From positions 1 to 30,027 of the forward strand of contig JABVXU010000628.1 of the NCBI GenBank assembly GCA_013365365.1: DNA of 30,027 bases, read 5' to 3'. The notes under the pieces are model-generated. The model had not been told where the DNA came from and did no database searches. It saw nothing but the letters and a program-made list of their open reading frames with translations. The translations under genes were made by a program, and so were the position numbers. The DNA is from Cruorifilaria tuberocauda. Taxonomy: Eukaryota; Nematoda; Chromadorea; Rhabditida; Onchocercidae. Below are positions 21,201 through 30,027 of this stretch, in pieces; positions within the stretch are counted from its first letter, which is position 1; every line of letters starts with the position of its first letter.

Positions 21201-24160
21201 CATCTTTTGAATCGTCATTTCCCATCATGATCATTTTCCCATCGTCCGTCTTCAAATTCTCTTCATTTTCTTCATCCTCATCGCTTTCATCAGATTCTTC
21301 GAATTTCAACCGCCTTATCTTATTTTTGCTCGACATTATTTGAGGATGAGGTGTAACTGGGGTTTTATTCTATAATTTTACTGCTAAAGAAAAAATAATT
21401 TGTTTTACTTCTAGCAAAATATTATTGGTAATTATATTTTTGAAAAAAATCAAAGCTTAACAAACCTTTAACAACATTTCTGGAGTAGTCGTAGTTGTGG
21501 CTGAAAGTGAAACCTTCTTACTTGATTTTTCAGTACCAGGAGTTTTGAGTGCACTCTTCAAATGCACTGTATTACCAGGAGTCGAAGCAAATGTTAATTT
21601 TGCTGGAATAAATTAACCTAATTTAATTGTAACAGTATAACATATCATACATAATATGTTATACATACATGATGTTATAATGCGCTCATTTGAACAATGA
21701 TTGAAGTCGGTGATAATAAAATACCTTCCGAAGGTGCTTCTTCCTCATCTTCGTCTTCCAAACTTTCTTCATCCTCGTCTGATTCACTCATTTCATCAAT
21801 GCCATTGACACTTTTGGCAACTTTTTCTTCACCACCTAAAAACACATATTCCTAAAATAATTTGATTTTAAGTCACCAGTCGTTAAAATCCTGTCTCATT
21901 CCATTTAAATTTCGGTACTTTTCCAACCGAAAACTTTAGCAAACAACGGTCATATAACTAACTGCCGATACAAATACTATCGCTGAAATAGATATCGACT
22001 CAGTTCTTTCTCATCACAAGTGTTTTCGAATAAAAGTGAAGTTTATGCATCATCGTCGACAAAGTGCAGTCAATAAGGAACCTTTTATCATTCCCTTTAA
22101 TGCATTTTGGAAAAAAAAAGGTCGAACTAATTGTAATTAAAAAAGTGAACAAAACAGAAGATTCAAAAATACCTTCGTCACTGCTCTCTTCCTCATTATT
22201 ATCACCACTTTCCTCCTGCAAAATCATAGAAGTAAGCATTCTCAGATAATTTTTGGAGAGAACATCAAGACCCCTTGGGATACACATACATTTGTGAAAA
22301 ATGAAAAAGAAAACCCATACTTCGTCGTCTTCTTCGCTTTCAACACTGGCCATTCTAGCCTTCTTTATCTTCCAATTTGTTACGAGTTCTAGAATTGGTC
22401 AAAATTAGTTAATTATGTTCCCTGCAAACTTAAAGCAATACATATGAAAGTCTAATAATCATAAGTTGGCTGCATGCTTCGTTCGGTAAAATGAAAATTC
22501 GAAAACTACATCACCAGCACCAGTAAAACTACGGTTTATGAAAGGGGATTTTCTGCACAATTAGCTCTATTTTAAAGTTTAACAACTGTTTAGAAACTTT
22601 AAAGCAAAAGACTATTCGTCAGGGACAATTTCTAAAAAGCTGATAAAATTTAGAGAGGATGTAGTTAAAAGATACTTTACCTTCACCTTCTTCCTTATCT
22701 TTTTCTCGTTTAAGCGCACCCTGCAAAAACATTTATATGCATAAGATAATTGCAACCAAAACATATGGCCGATAATATCAGGTATTCCGCTTTTCAGAAC
22801 TTTTAAAAAAATTACCTTCTTTTTCAACAGAGCTTTAGCACCCGCTGTCTGTGCGAATTTTGAGCCATTATTTGACATGAGTGTTTTCCTCTGCTTCGAT
22901 GTCATACTGGCAGAAAATTTTTTCAACGTTCCTGTGGCTAAAAGAAAATCCTTTAAAAAGGGAAAAGTTCAGATCTTTTCAACCTTTTAAATGTGCTGAA
23001 CATGAATTTTGACGCTATAACTGACGAATTGAGAAGCAAAAAGCAAAACTTACTTATTTCTTCATCTTCCACGTCTGAGACGCTCATTTCCTGAAAGTAA
23101 AAATGATTCCAAGCAAAATCTACACCGATGAACCTACTGCAAAATTTCGTAAATTAAAAATCAAGACCATACACCACGATAATTACCCCCTCCCCCCCAA
23201 ATCACAGTAATCTGCAGAGGTAGGGGGAAAGCACTCAATAAATTAACAATTTGCGCTAGCATTATGAAAATCTGGGAGAATTAGAAGGACAAAAAATACC
23301 ACCTCATTTTCGTCATGTCCACTATCCACTTCATATTTCTTAAATTTTTTTGCTTCTGGAGTTGATGGTTCCGATATTGATTTTTTATACTTATTTTCAT
23401 TCTTCTTCCCGTCTGCTAGTTTTCGTTCTTAAATCAATGTTTCAAGTGGATTTGAAAGTTTAAAAATATATAAAGAGCATATTATCAATCACGTACACTG
23501 TCTTACTACAACATTTATTAAACGACACTTTCAATCTCTATTTCAGATCTTACAATTAATAGCACTACTTTCGGAAAATAATTCACTAGAGGCGCTTCGT
23601 CTTTAAATATGAAATATTACAAAAAGAGAAACTTCATATTTATGTTTACCAAATCTACTACCGTTATTAAAGCTCATTCGCTTTTTGAAATCCATACCGC
23701 CTCCGTCATTCGCAGAAAACCCCTTTAATCCTTGACCACTTCTACCACGTCCATTTTTTCCACAATCACTCCAACTACCTCTTCCACCACGACCACCCCA
23801 ATTTCCTCTTCCACCACGACCACCACCTGTAAGAAAACTTGTACAGTGAAAATTGGTAATATCAGTAGTTAGAAACAACCAATATATAATAAAATTTAGG
23901 AAAAAAAAAGACTTTAAATTTCTACTTTAAGAACAATACAATAGGTACAGAAACTGTTGAGCAACTCTACCCTTTCCAGAACCGCGAGCGCGATTAAACA
24001 AATCATTACGATCACCACCACCTTTCGGTGACGTTCCACCATGCCTACTCCCCCGTGTCGAAAGTCTACCGCGATTTCCTCCACGAGACGCAGAACCACC
24101 TCGAGGCGAACTGAAGTTTTTGTGGATACCACCTCCACGTTTGCTGGATTCGCTAGCCAT
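18280..24160 (-). CDS. Nucleolin-like RNA-binding protein (RGG, acidic blocks, two RRMs)
   Basis: A likely nucleolar protein of about 846 residues in 18 exons: 24160-23971, 23826-23650, 23427-23300, 23090-23054, 22937-22816, 22720-22681, 22388-22321, 22215-22173, 21835-21725, 21602-21466, 21369-21055, 20345-20256, 20175-20015, 19889-19614, 19398-19283, 19164-19001, 18877-18770, 18537-18280. Residues 1 to about 120 are Gly/Arg-rich (SSPRGGSASRGGNRGR, GGRGGRGNWGGRGGRG). Then come basic and acidic blocks, SALKTPGT-type TP motifs, and a long Asp/Glu run around 365-440. RRM1 spans about 506-575 (RNP2 LFVRGL; RNP1 NFAWLIF, which departs from the usual GFGFV core). RRM2 spans about 594-668 (LFVGGL; LYCFVQF). 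The tail is again acidic. Acidic tract, RRMs and RGG together suggest nucleolin, which acts in rRNA transcription and processing; vertebrate nucleolin instead has its RGG part at the C terminus. Exons 13 and 17 use weak AAG/GAG acceptors, and exon 16 holds a strong internal donor (AAG|GTAAGT), so those edges may be wrong. Confidence 0.85.
18313..18445 (-). repeat. Asp-codon (GAT/GAC) low-complexity tract in the C-terminal exon
   Basis: Imperfect GAT/GAC/AAT repetition encodes the acidic Asp/Asn tail of the nucleolin-like protein. It produces a His-rich frame on the opposite strand, which is an artefact. Such coding repeats often vary in length. Confidence 0.8.
21127..21200 (-). repeat. GAT/GAA low-complexity tract in the central acidic exon
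   Basis: Repeated GATGAAGATGAG-like units encode a run of Asp and Glu in the nucleolin-like protein. The plus strand reads as a long poly-Ser frame (21071-21343), an artefact of this repeat. Confidence 0.8.
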
Positions 24161-24182
24161 CTTTTTTCTCTAAGCTGTACAT
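24161..24182 (-). promoter_or_regulatory. Possible SL trans-splice acceptor of the nucleolin-like gene
   Basis: On the minus strand GTACAG is followed by 14 nt and the ATG of MASESSKRGG. A second AG lies within the 14 nt (CTTAG), so the exact site is uncertain. Confidence 0.45.
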
Positions 24183-25542
24183 ACTTTTTAAAAATTAGGA
24201 ACTTTTTTAATTTCCTTGTTAAGGATTTAACATTTGCTGTGTCGGAATAAACCTTTAACAAGTAAATCCTTGTTTCTAAGAAATCCTAATTCAGAGATCT
24301 ATTTTGTTCCAAGGAAAATCTCTAAAGGTCTGAAAAAAATGCGTCATGGCCATGAAAAAAACCCTCTCCTGTAGATAAACTTTCATCTGAGTTCTGTAGA
24401 TAGGGGACGCCATACACCGGAAATAAGTTCATTCCCCATTTTCCACCTTTCATGAAAATATAGCAGGCGCAACTCATCAACAAAGAATGAAGAAAACAAA
24501 AGTTGGTAATGACAATAAGATGTCTAGAGCTAAAGGAATCATGAGCTTGAATGCACAACGTGTGACTTTATAACTCAAAACGAAACTCCATGCCTTCATT
24601 GGATTATAATGCATGGGGAAGGTAGTTTGCCCTCCAAGACGATCTTTTCAGTAGATTACTTGCAAGCTAATCAAGAGTTCGTCTTAAAATCACAAGTGCC
24701 ATATACAAACAAGCTAGTTGACAGCTCTCCCAATACTTACCACTCCACACCCCCAACTGAAGCCCCACTCCCCACCAAATATTTTAGGCTAATATACACA
24801 TTGTTGCATTGAGGTAATGTTCGGTCCGTAAAATTGAGACACTCCTCGTACGAAAATTCTAGTCTCTCATCCTCAGCTGGACTGTCCATTCAATACACTA
24901 CTGGCACATCCGCGGCCTGCAGTGGTGCCGGTAGGTTTAAATAGTGCATCATTCGTTTGGTTTTGTTCGCGAACCCGTCTAAGGCAAATGTTCGCTTTGA
25001 TCTTTGAGTCTCGGAAAACGGACAATTATGGATAACTTCATTCCCATTTGTCCATGACATGCAATTTACAAGTCCGCGAAATACACATACTTCCGACACG
25101 CACTAAGCGTCTAAATCAGCGATAAGACACTGAATGGTTAATGCTAGGATTACGAAAAGTATAATATTTCTTACATATAGCAATGGGATATAAACCGCTG
25201 GAAATGCTGACTCCTGAATTACAAGAATTTTTTATCAACTACCTATTCGGATAGAGTCATCACTTCATAGTGAATTATAAGGTCATTTCGAACGGTCTGG
25301 AAACAAAGTTTCGAATGTTACGCGAGATTGAAATGTTTATTTATACAACCGAAAATCGAAAATGTTAGACGCAATTCATATGTAATAATAACAATAACAA
25401 GTACTCATGAAATCATCGCTGAAACCAAATATACAGTTCTATTAAAGCACAAAATTAGCGCAGTCAAAACCCGGTAAAAATAAAAAAATAACGTGATGTT
25501 AAACAATTACAGTAGGCACCTGCAGTTCCAATACCGACAGAT
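24183..25542. other. Intergenic region between nucleolin-like gene and the 219-residue gene
   Basis: About 1.36 kb. It holds open frames of up to 80 codons on both strands but none with acceptors, donors or phase that make a gene, and none has a recognisable motif. The stretch 24880-25100 is the least AT-rich. It likely includes the promoter of the nucleolin-like gene and the 3' UTR of the next gene. Confidence 0.5.
25336..25341 (-). terminator. Possible polyadenylation signal AATAAA
   Basis: AATAAA on the minus strand about 200 nt after the stop codon of the 219-residue protein gene. It is the first such hexamer noticed downstream of that gene. Confidence 0.35.
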
Positions 25543-27075
25543 TTAAATGCGGTGGAGCCGCTTTGGTTTCCCATCATTACTTGTTCCATGATATGATCGA
25601 CTTGACCCTGGATAGTCATCATCCTGAAATTCATGATTAAAAAAGATTAATGTCGGTAATTAAAATATTGTATGGAGAGTAGATGTCATCTTCACTAAAC
25701 TTCTTTAGTCTTAGGATTTTGCAATTAAAGGTCAGAAATTTCAATTCCTAATAGGTCAGATACCAATGATTAATTTTGAAGATTAATAAACATTAAAGAC
25801 TACTAGACAAAATATATGTTACCTCCTCTTCATCGTCATTTAAAGACGTTCGGTTCATGTGCTTACTGATGATATCAACTTTCGACTGATCTTTCTCTTT
25901 TCCTGAAAATGCAAATACAATAAAATCCAAATCAATCTCCACTCCTATCTACATTCAAAACACCATCATACCACACAACACGATTTAATGAATACCTTGG
26001 TGAGCGCCACCCTCATAACCATCTTCGTAGCCAACGAAAGGCTCCTCAGTATCTGACACAGAGATGTCGTATTCATCATCTAACCCGTAATACAAGTCCA
26101 TATCCATGACTGTGTGGTAACCGCCTGAAACTATTAGAACTGTTAACTTTCTGAAATTTTTTAATGGCCTTTGGAACTATTTTGTTTACTCTCGCATAAT
26201 ATTACAACCAGTTATATTGCACTAAAATCGGATTAACACAGTCGTCCCAACTTATTTTTAAGGTAATGCTTTTATAAAATATTAACTTTCCATAATTCAT
26301 GTTGAATAGTGAAATATAAATAAGGAATTACCATATGCAATATCCTTATCCTTCTTACACATGCTTCCAGAAACACCTCTTCCACGCGCTTTGCGATCCG
26401 CTTTCGCCTGCTTAATTTTAGTAGAAATCAAAGTGTCTTTCTTCGCCTTATCGGCAGATTTTACTAAAAATGGAATATTGAATTAGAGTCATGTATTGAG
26501 ACTGCTTCACACAAAACACATCTGCAGTATCTCTCTTCGAAAAAAAAAATGGCAATTGTAGTTAAATTGTGTTAATAACATTTATCCATGAATTACGTGT
26601 TTTGATACTCCTATATTTCCCATAACATCAACTTATTTAAACTTTTTTCAATTCAAGCTATAGCTTTTCAAAACAAATTCATTATTTAAATATATCACTA
26701 CCGCTTATGATTCAAAACCAAGCACTTACGTCCAGCCTGACCTCCGGCTGCTGTTGAAAGGCCTCTTTCACCAATCAAATTCATATCGAATTCAGTACCA
26801 TGCTCCAAAGCGTACTCCTTTTCAGCAATCAACTCTGGATCGGTGATATTGCCATCGTCTTCCTCTTCATTGTCTGCTAAGCGATTCTCCCACGAATTGG
26901 CCGAAAATTCCTGTAAATTCATAAGGGACTGTTTTGGCATAACCAATAGAATAGAACTGATAGTTCCGAAAATTGAAATATTTATCATTTAGCACCTGAA
27001 ACACTCTGTTTAACACACCTTGTTCGGAGGCTTCTTAAAATTGCCGTGTTTGCCTTTTACCTTTTCGATTGGCAT
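25543..27075 (-). CDS. Uncharacterised 219-residue hydrophilic protein
   Basis: I do not recognise this protein. Six exons agree in phase: 27075-27019, 26910-26730, 26463-26332, 26124-25996, 25902-25823, 25623-25543, with good splice sites throughout. The start MPIEKVKGKHGNF is 14 nt after a TTTTTTCAG acceptor. The order is a short basic N terminus, a SWENRLADNEEEDDG acidic stretch (about 24-38), an ELIAEKEYALEHGTEFDM segment, a Lys/Arg-rich helix (KIKQAKADRKARGRG), an acidic/aromatic part (MDLYYGLDDEYDISVSDTEE), another acidic run, and a basic end (KPKRLHRI). It has no signal peptide or membrane segment. The mix of charged blocks suggests a nuclear or RNA/chromatin-associated protein, which is only inference. 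It lies about 260 bp downstream of another minus-strand gene, so the two may be co-transcribed. Confidence 0.75.
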
Positions 27076-27099
27076 CGAGTTTTTAAGTTCTGAAAAAAC
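27076..27099 (-). promoter_or_regulatory. SL trans-splice acceptor of the 219-residue protein gene
   Basis: On the minus strand TTTTTTCAG ends at 27090, then 14 nt (AACTTAAAAACTCG) and the ATG. The long T run and CAG match the nematode acceptor consensus closely. With a same-strand gene ending only about 260 bp upstream, this could be the downstream acceptor of an operon. Confidence 0.65.
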
Positions 27100-27351
27100 A
27101 TTGATACGAATCTCAAGAATTAAAAAAGAGGATCTCCTTTCCTTTTCGCCATTCTTAGGAAACACTAATGTGGAAATGAATCAGTTTATCCAAATCTGTA
27201 ATCACCAATAGATTAATTAAGATAGGTGGTCATGTATAGGTTGCAGACTGTTAAATCTGAAACGCTAAAAAATTTCATAAAAATATGACTAAAAGTTTCC
27301 TTTAAAAAAATAAGAGTAAAAAGTGAACAATCAAATACAAAAAAAAGTAAA

Positions 27352-28911
27352 CTAGTAAGACACACGAAATTCACGCCAATAGCTAATCAGGAGTAAAGCA
27401 AGCAAGAAACCAAGAAATGAGTGGGAACCATATTCTAACGGTGGAACGTCTGTGAAACGGATATATTTGGAAGTATTGTTGTAGATGCACTTGAAACGCT
27501 CAGTAAATACAAAACTGCTGCAATCACATAAAAGTCATTGCTCATACACTGAAGTATACTGCAAGATACAATGTTAATTAGCGGATACCTATGTGTAGAA
27601 TGTATAGATAGAGTGTATAGATAGCGCAAAACAATAACAGTTATAAAAAAAGGAATTTGCAAAAATAGTAAAGCAAGAAATTTAGCTAAGAACAGTCCAA
27701 TTTTGATGTGGATTTGGAAAATCAGGAGGTGATCTCGATGAATATGTGATTGACAAATGGATCAGCTGAGGAAGTATAAAAATGAAGGATATTTGGAATA
27801 ATTTTAAAATTTAACCCTTCTTATCGATCGACTAACAGCAAACGAAAAATAAGCGAAGATGGATCATCAATAAACTAAATGAAAGAGAAACTCACTTAAA
27901 TACTTCAGTGTCATGCTTTTCGTGTGAACGAACTGCAAGTATACATTGCGACCTGGAATCGAAAAAATGGCTTATCCTAATCATAGATAACGGATCCTCC
28001 CTATTCGGAATAAGTAATAAGAATGAACATGATTCGGATATATTCGGATATTCTGCGAGAAAAAAATTGTCAAATAAACTTCAAAATCTTTGATAGAAAA
28101 AAGCCATTTTTTGCATTCTTTTCATGAAGCCTCTTTACAGGTTACATATAATCCGACTGAAAAACGAAAATTTTTAATGATCGATGCAACTGAAAGTAAG
28201 GATGGAAACCAGTAAATGATCGATGGATGGACAAGATGTCCAAAGACAACTCGAAAATGTATGGATCCATTTGAAACCCTCACTGAATGTGCTTGTAAGA
28301 CCATCCAACAACGAATGGTCTGTCTACGTTTCTGAGATGGTTATAAAATGAAGGGGGGAAGTTGTTATACAAAAGTGAAGAGTCAATGAGAACCGAAACA
28401 AAATGAAACAGAAACACTTTTGATCGCATCAACTTCCCGAACCCCATCCTTACTTGTTTTACAAACACATACAAATACACTGGAAGGCTAAATAAATACA
28501 ATACGCACTAATTGGTGATAAATACCCGACCACAACGATTCGATAACCAACCCTTATTACCTTCTTCCCATTGTTAATGACACCACTGGGAAAATGCGGT
28601 TCGTCCGGAAGAAGAACATGAGCGTTGAGAAAAATGAGGGGGCGAGGTGGAAAGAGAGGTGGGGGAATGCTGCCTCTAACTGCATTGTTAGGAGGATGAA
28701 GCATGGTAGCTGACTGAGATCCTTGCAAAATCCGAGTGGAAGCATTCCGTTGGCCAGATGAAGTGGACCGTCACGCCACTGTTTCCATCTGCTACTGTGG
28801 TACTTCTTCCCCGACACGATACGGCTTGATTAGTCCTCATTCGTTAGTTCCTCTTTTTCCGAATTTACTACGCCTTACCGCCATCTTTAGCATCGAATTG
28901 CTTAATTTCAT
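27352..28911 (-). CDS. Putative 162-residue protein with one C-terminal membrane segment
   Basis: I do not recognise this protein. Five exons were joined by phase: 28911-28879, 28713-28526, 28331-28284, 27952-27896, 27514-27352. Donors are GTAAGG, GTATTT, GTGAGG and GTGAGT; acceptors include CTCAG, TCTCAG and TTCCAG. The product starts MKLSNSMLKMA, has a Pro-rich part (GSIPPPLFPPRP), then PDEPHFPSGVINNGKK, a likely beta-rich region (VDRPFVVGWSYKHIQSQ), KCIYNNTSKYIRF with an N-T-S sequon, and a hydrophobic segment at about 142-155 (FLGFLLALLLISYW) followed by REFRVSY. This would be a tail-anchored or type I protein. The start is uncertain: the frame is open about 20 codons further upstream (GETHKADKGKEAKQNG) and more 5' exons may exist. 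The second exon could instead end at an earlier GTAATA donor. Treat the middle joins as provisional. Confidence 0.5.
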
Positions 28912-30027
28912 GGGTCCATTTTGTTTAGCTTCCTTTCCCTTGTCTGCTTTATGCGTCTCTCCCCGACTTTATTGTTTAACCATCAAAGTTTTAGCTTCAT
29001 TTTTAGCAGTTCTATAAAAATGAATTTCTCTGTGAACTGAAAAACGTGAAAGTTCTGGTTGAAGTCCCTATGCTGTAGGGAATTCCTAAGAAACATAATT
29101 ATTGTTGCTTTTCACGGTTTTAATCCTGCATTAGGTTCACTCACCTCTTTTGGTGTATTTAACAAAATGCTGCTGATGATTTATATTCGATAACCTATAT
29201 TGACTACATCTAGTATATATCTAGGCAATTCTTTGATTACTATCAATTTCATGTAATGATGACCTCACGACCCTCCTGTGTATTGCTAATTTCATCTACA
29301 AAGGACCGATCTTTTCCATTAACAAAAAAGACTGAATTCCGTCCAACTCATAGGAAATAAATGCAGTCAATCTGAGAAGTCAAATCAGTCTTGAAAATTC
29401 GATTCAAGGAGTAGCGGTAAGCGTCATCACAGCGATTATCAACCACCAATGAGAAGCATTCATCAGAATTTTTCAATCAAATTCTCTCGTTCAAACGATC
29501 AAGCCTTTACGTACTACTTGAGTGTGCCAGACAAAGAATCCTCCTAAATCAAGAAAAGTTCATAGCACATATAGAAATTTCGCAGATTTGTAAATGTTGG
29601 CGGATAACAATTGGAAAATTCTATACACAGCTTTTATTTACATTTTAAAGTGACTTGAAGGAAGAAAAATATTTATAAAGTAGGTGGTAGTGATAAGAAA
29701 ACGAAAGCTGCATGTCAAGAGTGCTTAATGAGTGCATCAAATATTACCAGATATTTGTGTCAACAATTATTTCTTTAAATATCTAACTTGAATCGGAAAG
29801 GAGCAAAGGAAATGAACCGTATGAATCTTCATACTTAATCAAATTCGTTTTTAAACTCCATTTTACGGAGCAAAGCTTTCGTTGTTACAGCAGAAGTTAA
29901 GGTGCGCTTTAAACCTCTCTGTAATTGATTTTCAAATCGCACATCGATTAATAAAATTGACAATTTGAAATTTGCATACAACCATAGATAGGTGAAGGAT
30001 GATCGATTATGTACTTAGACTGCTACC
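28912..30027. other. Right edge, no gene resolved
   Basis: Upstream of the putative membrane-protein gene on the minus strand. An acceptor-like TTTTTATAG ends at 29012 and could start its 5' UTR, which would carry a short upstream reading frame. From about 29040 to the end the sequence is AT-rich and I see no exon with a usable frame and splice sites. Confidence 0.4.

Noticed and set aside
21071..21343. Plus-strand poly-Ser frame
   Set aside because: Antisense of the Glu/Asp repeat exon; composition is explained entirely by the repeat.
23914..24261. Other frames (both strands) over the first RGG exon
   Set aside because: Only the frame from 24160 gives the Gly/Arg-rich protein with a donor that matches the next RGG exon in phase.
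24890..25099. Minus-strand 69-codon frame in a less AT-rich patch
   Set aside because: No acceptor near its ATG, no homology recognised and no conserved motif; left as intergenic.
27600..27625. Two copies of a GTGTATAGATAG-like unit
   Set aside because: Too short and only two copies; likely chance in AT-rich intron sequence.
28440..28502. Exon-like segment with a good CAA|GTAAGG donor
   Set aside because: No reading phase joins it to both neighbouring exons of the membrane-protein model without a stop.
28557..29017. Long frames on both strands at 28557-28817 (minus) and 28736-29017 (plus)
   Set aside because: They run through splice sites that fit the minus-strand membrane-protein model, and have no motif of their own.
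1..30027. Search by eye for transposons, tRNA/rRNA genes and CRISPR arrays
   Set aside because: No transposase or reverse-transcriptase motifs, terminal repeats, tRNA box motifs or regularly spaced repeats were recognised; a computational scan could still find degraded copies.

Overview
This is an AT-rich eukaryotic window with many short introns (GT-AG, with T-rich TTTTCAG-type acceptors). Several start codons sit 9-18 nt after such an acceptor, the layout expected at nematode spliced-leader (SL) trans-splice sites. Intron sizes, splice signals and protein content suggest a nematode, probably a spirurid or filarial relative. The nematode call is fairly firm; the clade is inference. No bacterial-type operon, CRISPR array, rRNA, tRNA or intact transposon was recognised.

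Layout. Positions 1-5331 show no convincing gene apart from a weak 49-codon reading frame at 1462-1611. A plus-strand gene at 5350-12950 (or to 13621 with another last exon) is a chain of 13 or 14 phase-compatible exons. Its product is Lys/Glu-rich and ends in a clear NOP16-type nucleolar domain. It faces a minus-strand gene, 16043-14030, for an AASDHPPT-type 4'-phosphopantetheinyl transferase in six exons. Next on the minus strand is a nucleolin-like protein, 24160-18280, about 18 exons: N-terminal RGG region, long acidic blocks, two RRMs and an acidic tail. Two minus-strand genes I do not recognise follow: a 219-residue basic/acidic soluble protein (27075-25543) and a putative 162-residue C-terminally anchored membrane protein (28911-27352). 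The latter two are only about 260 bp apart in the same direction, as in a nematode operon.

Theme. Two genes (NOP16-domain protein, nucleolin-like protein) point to ribosome biogenesis in the nucleolus. The phosphopantetheinyl transferase activates carrier proteins and is unrelated. All gene models were assembled by hand by matching splice sites and reading phase; exon edges with weak acceptors are flagged. The most interesting points are the NOP16 domain at the end of a long unfamiliar protein, a GC-AG intron inside that domain, competing 3' ends of the same gene, the domain order of the nucleolin-like protein, and the two unrecognised neighbouring genes.
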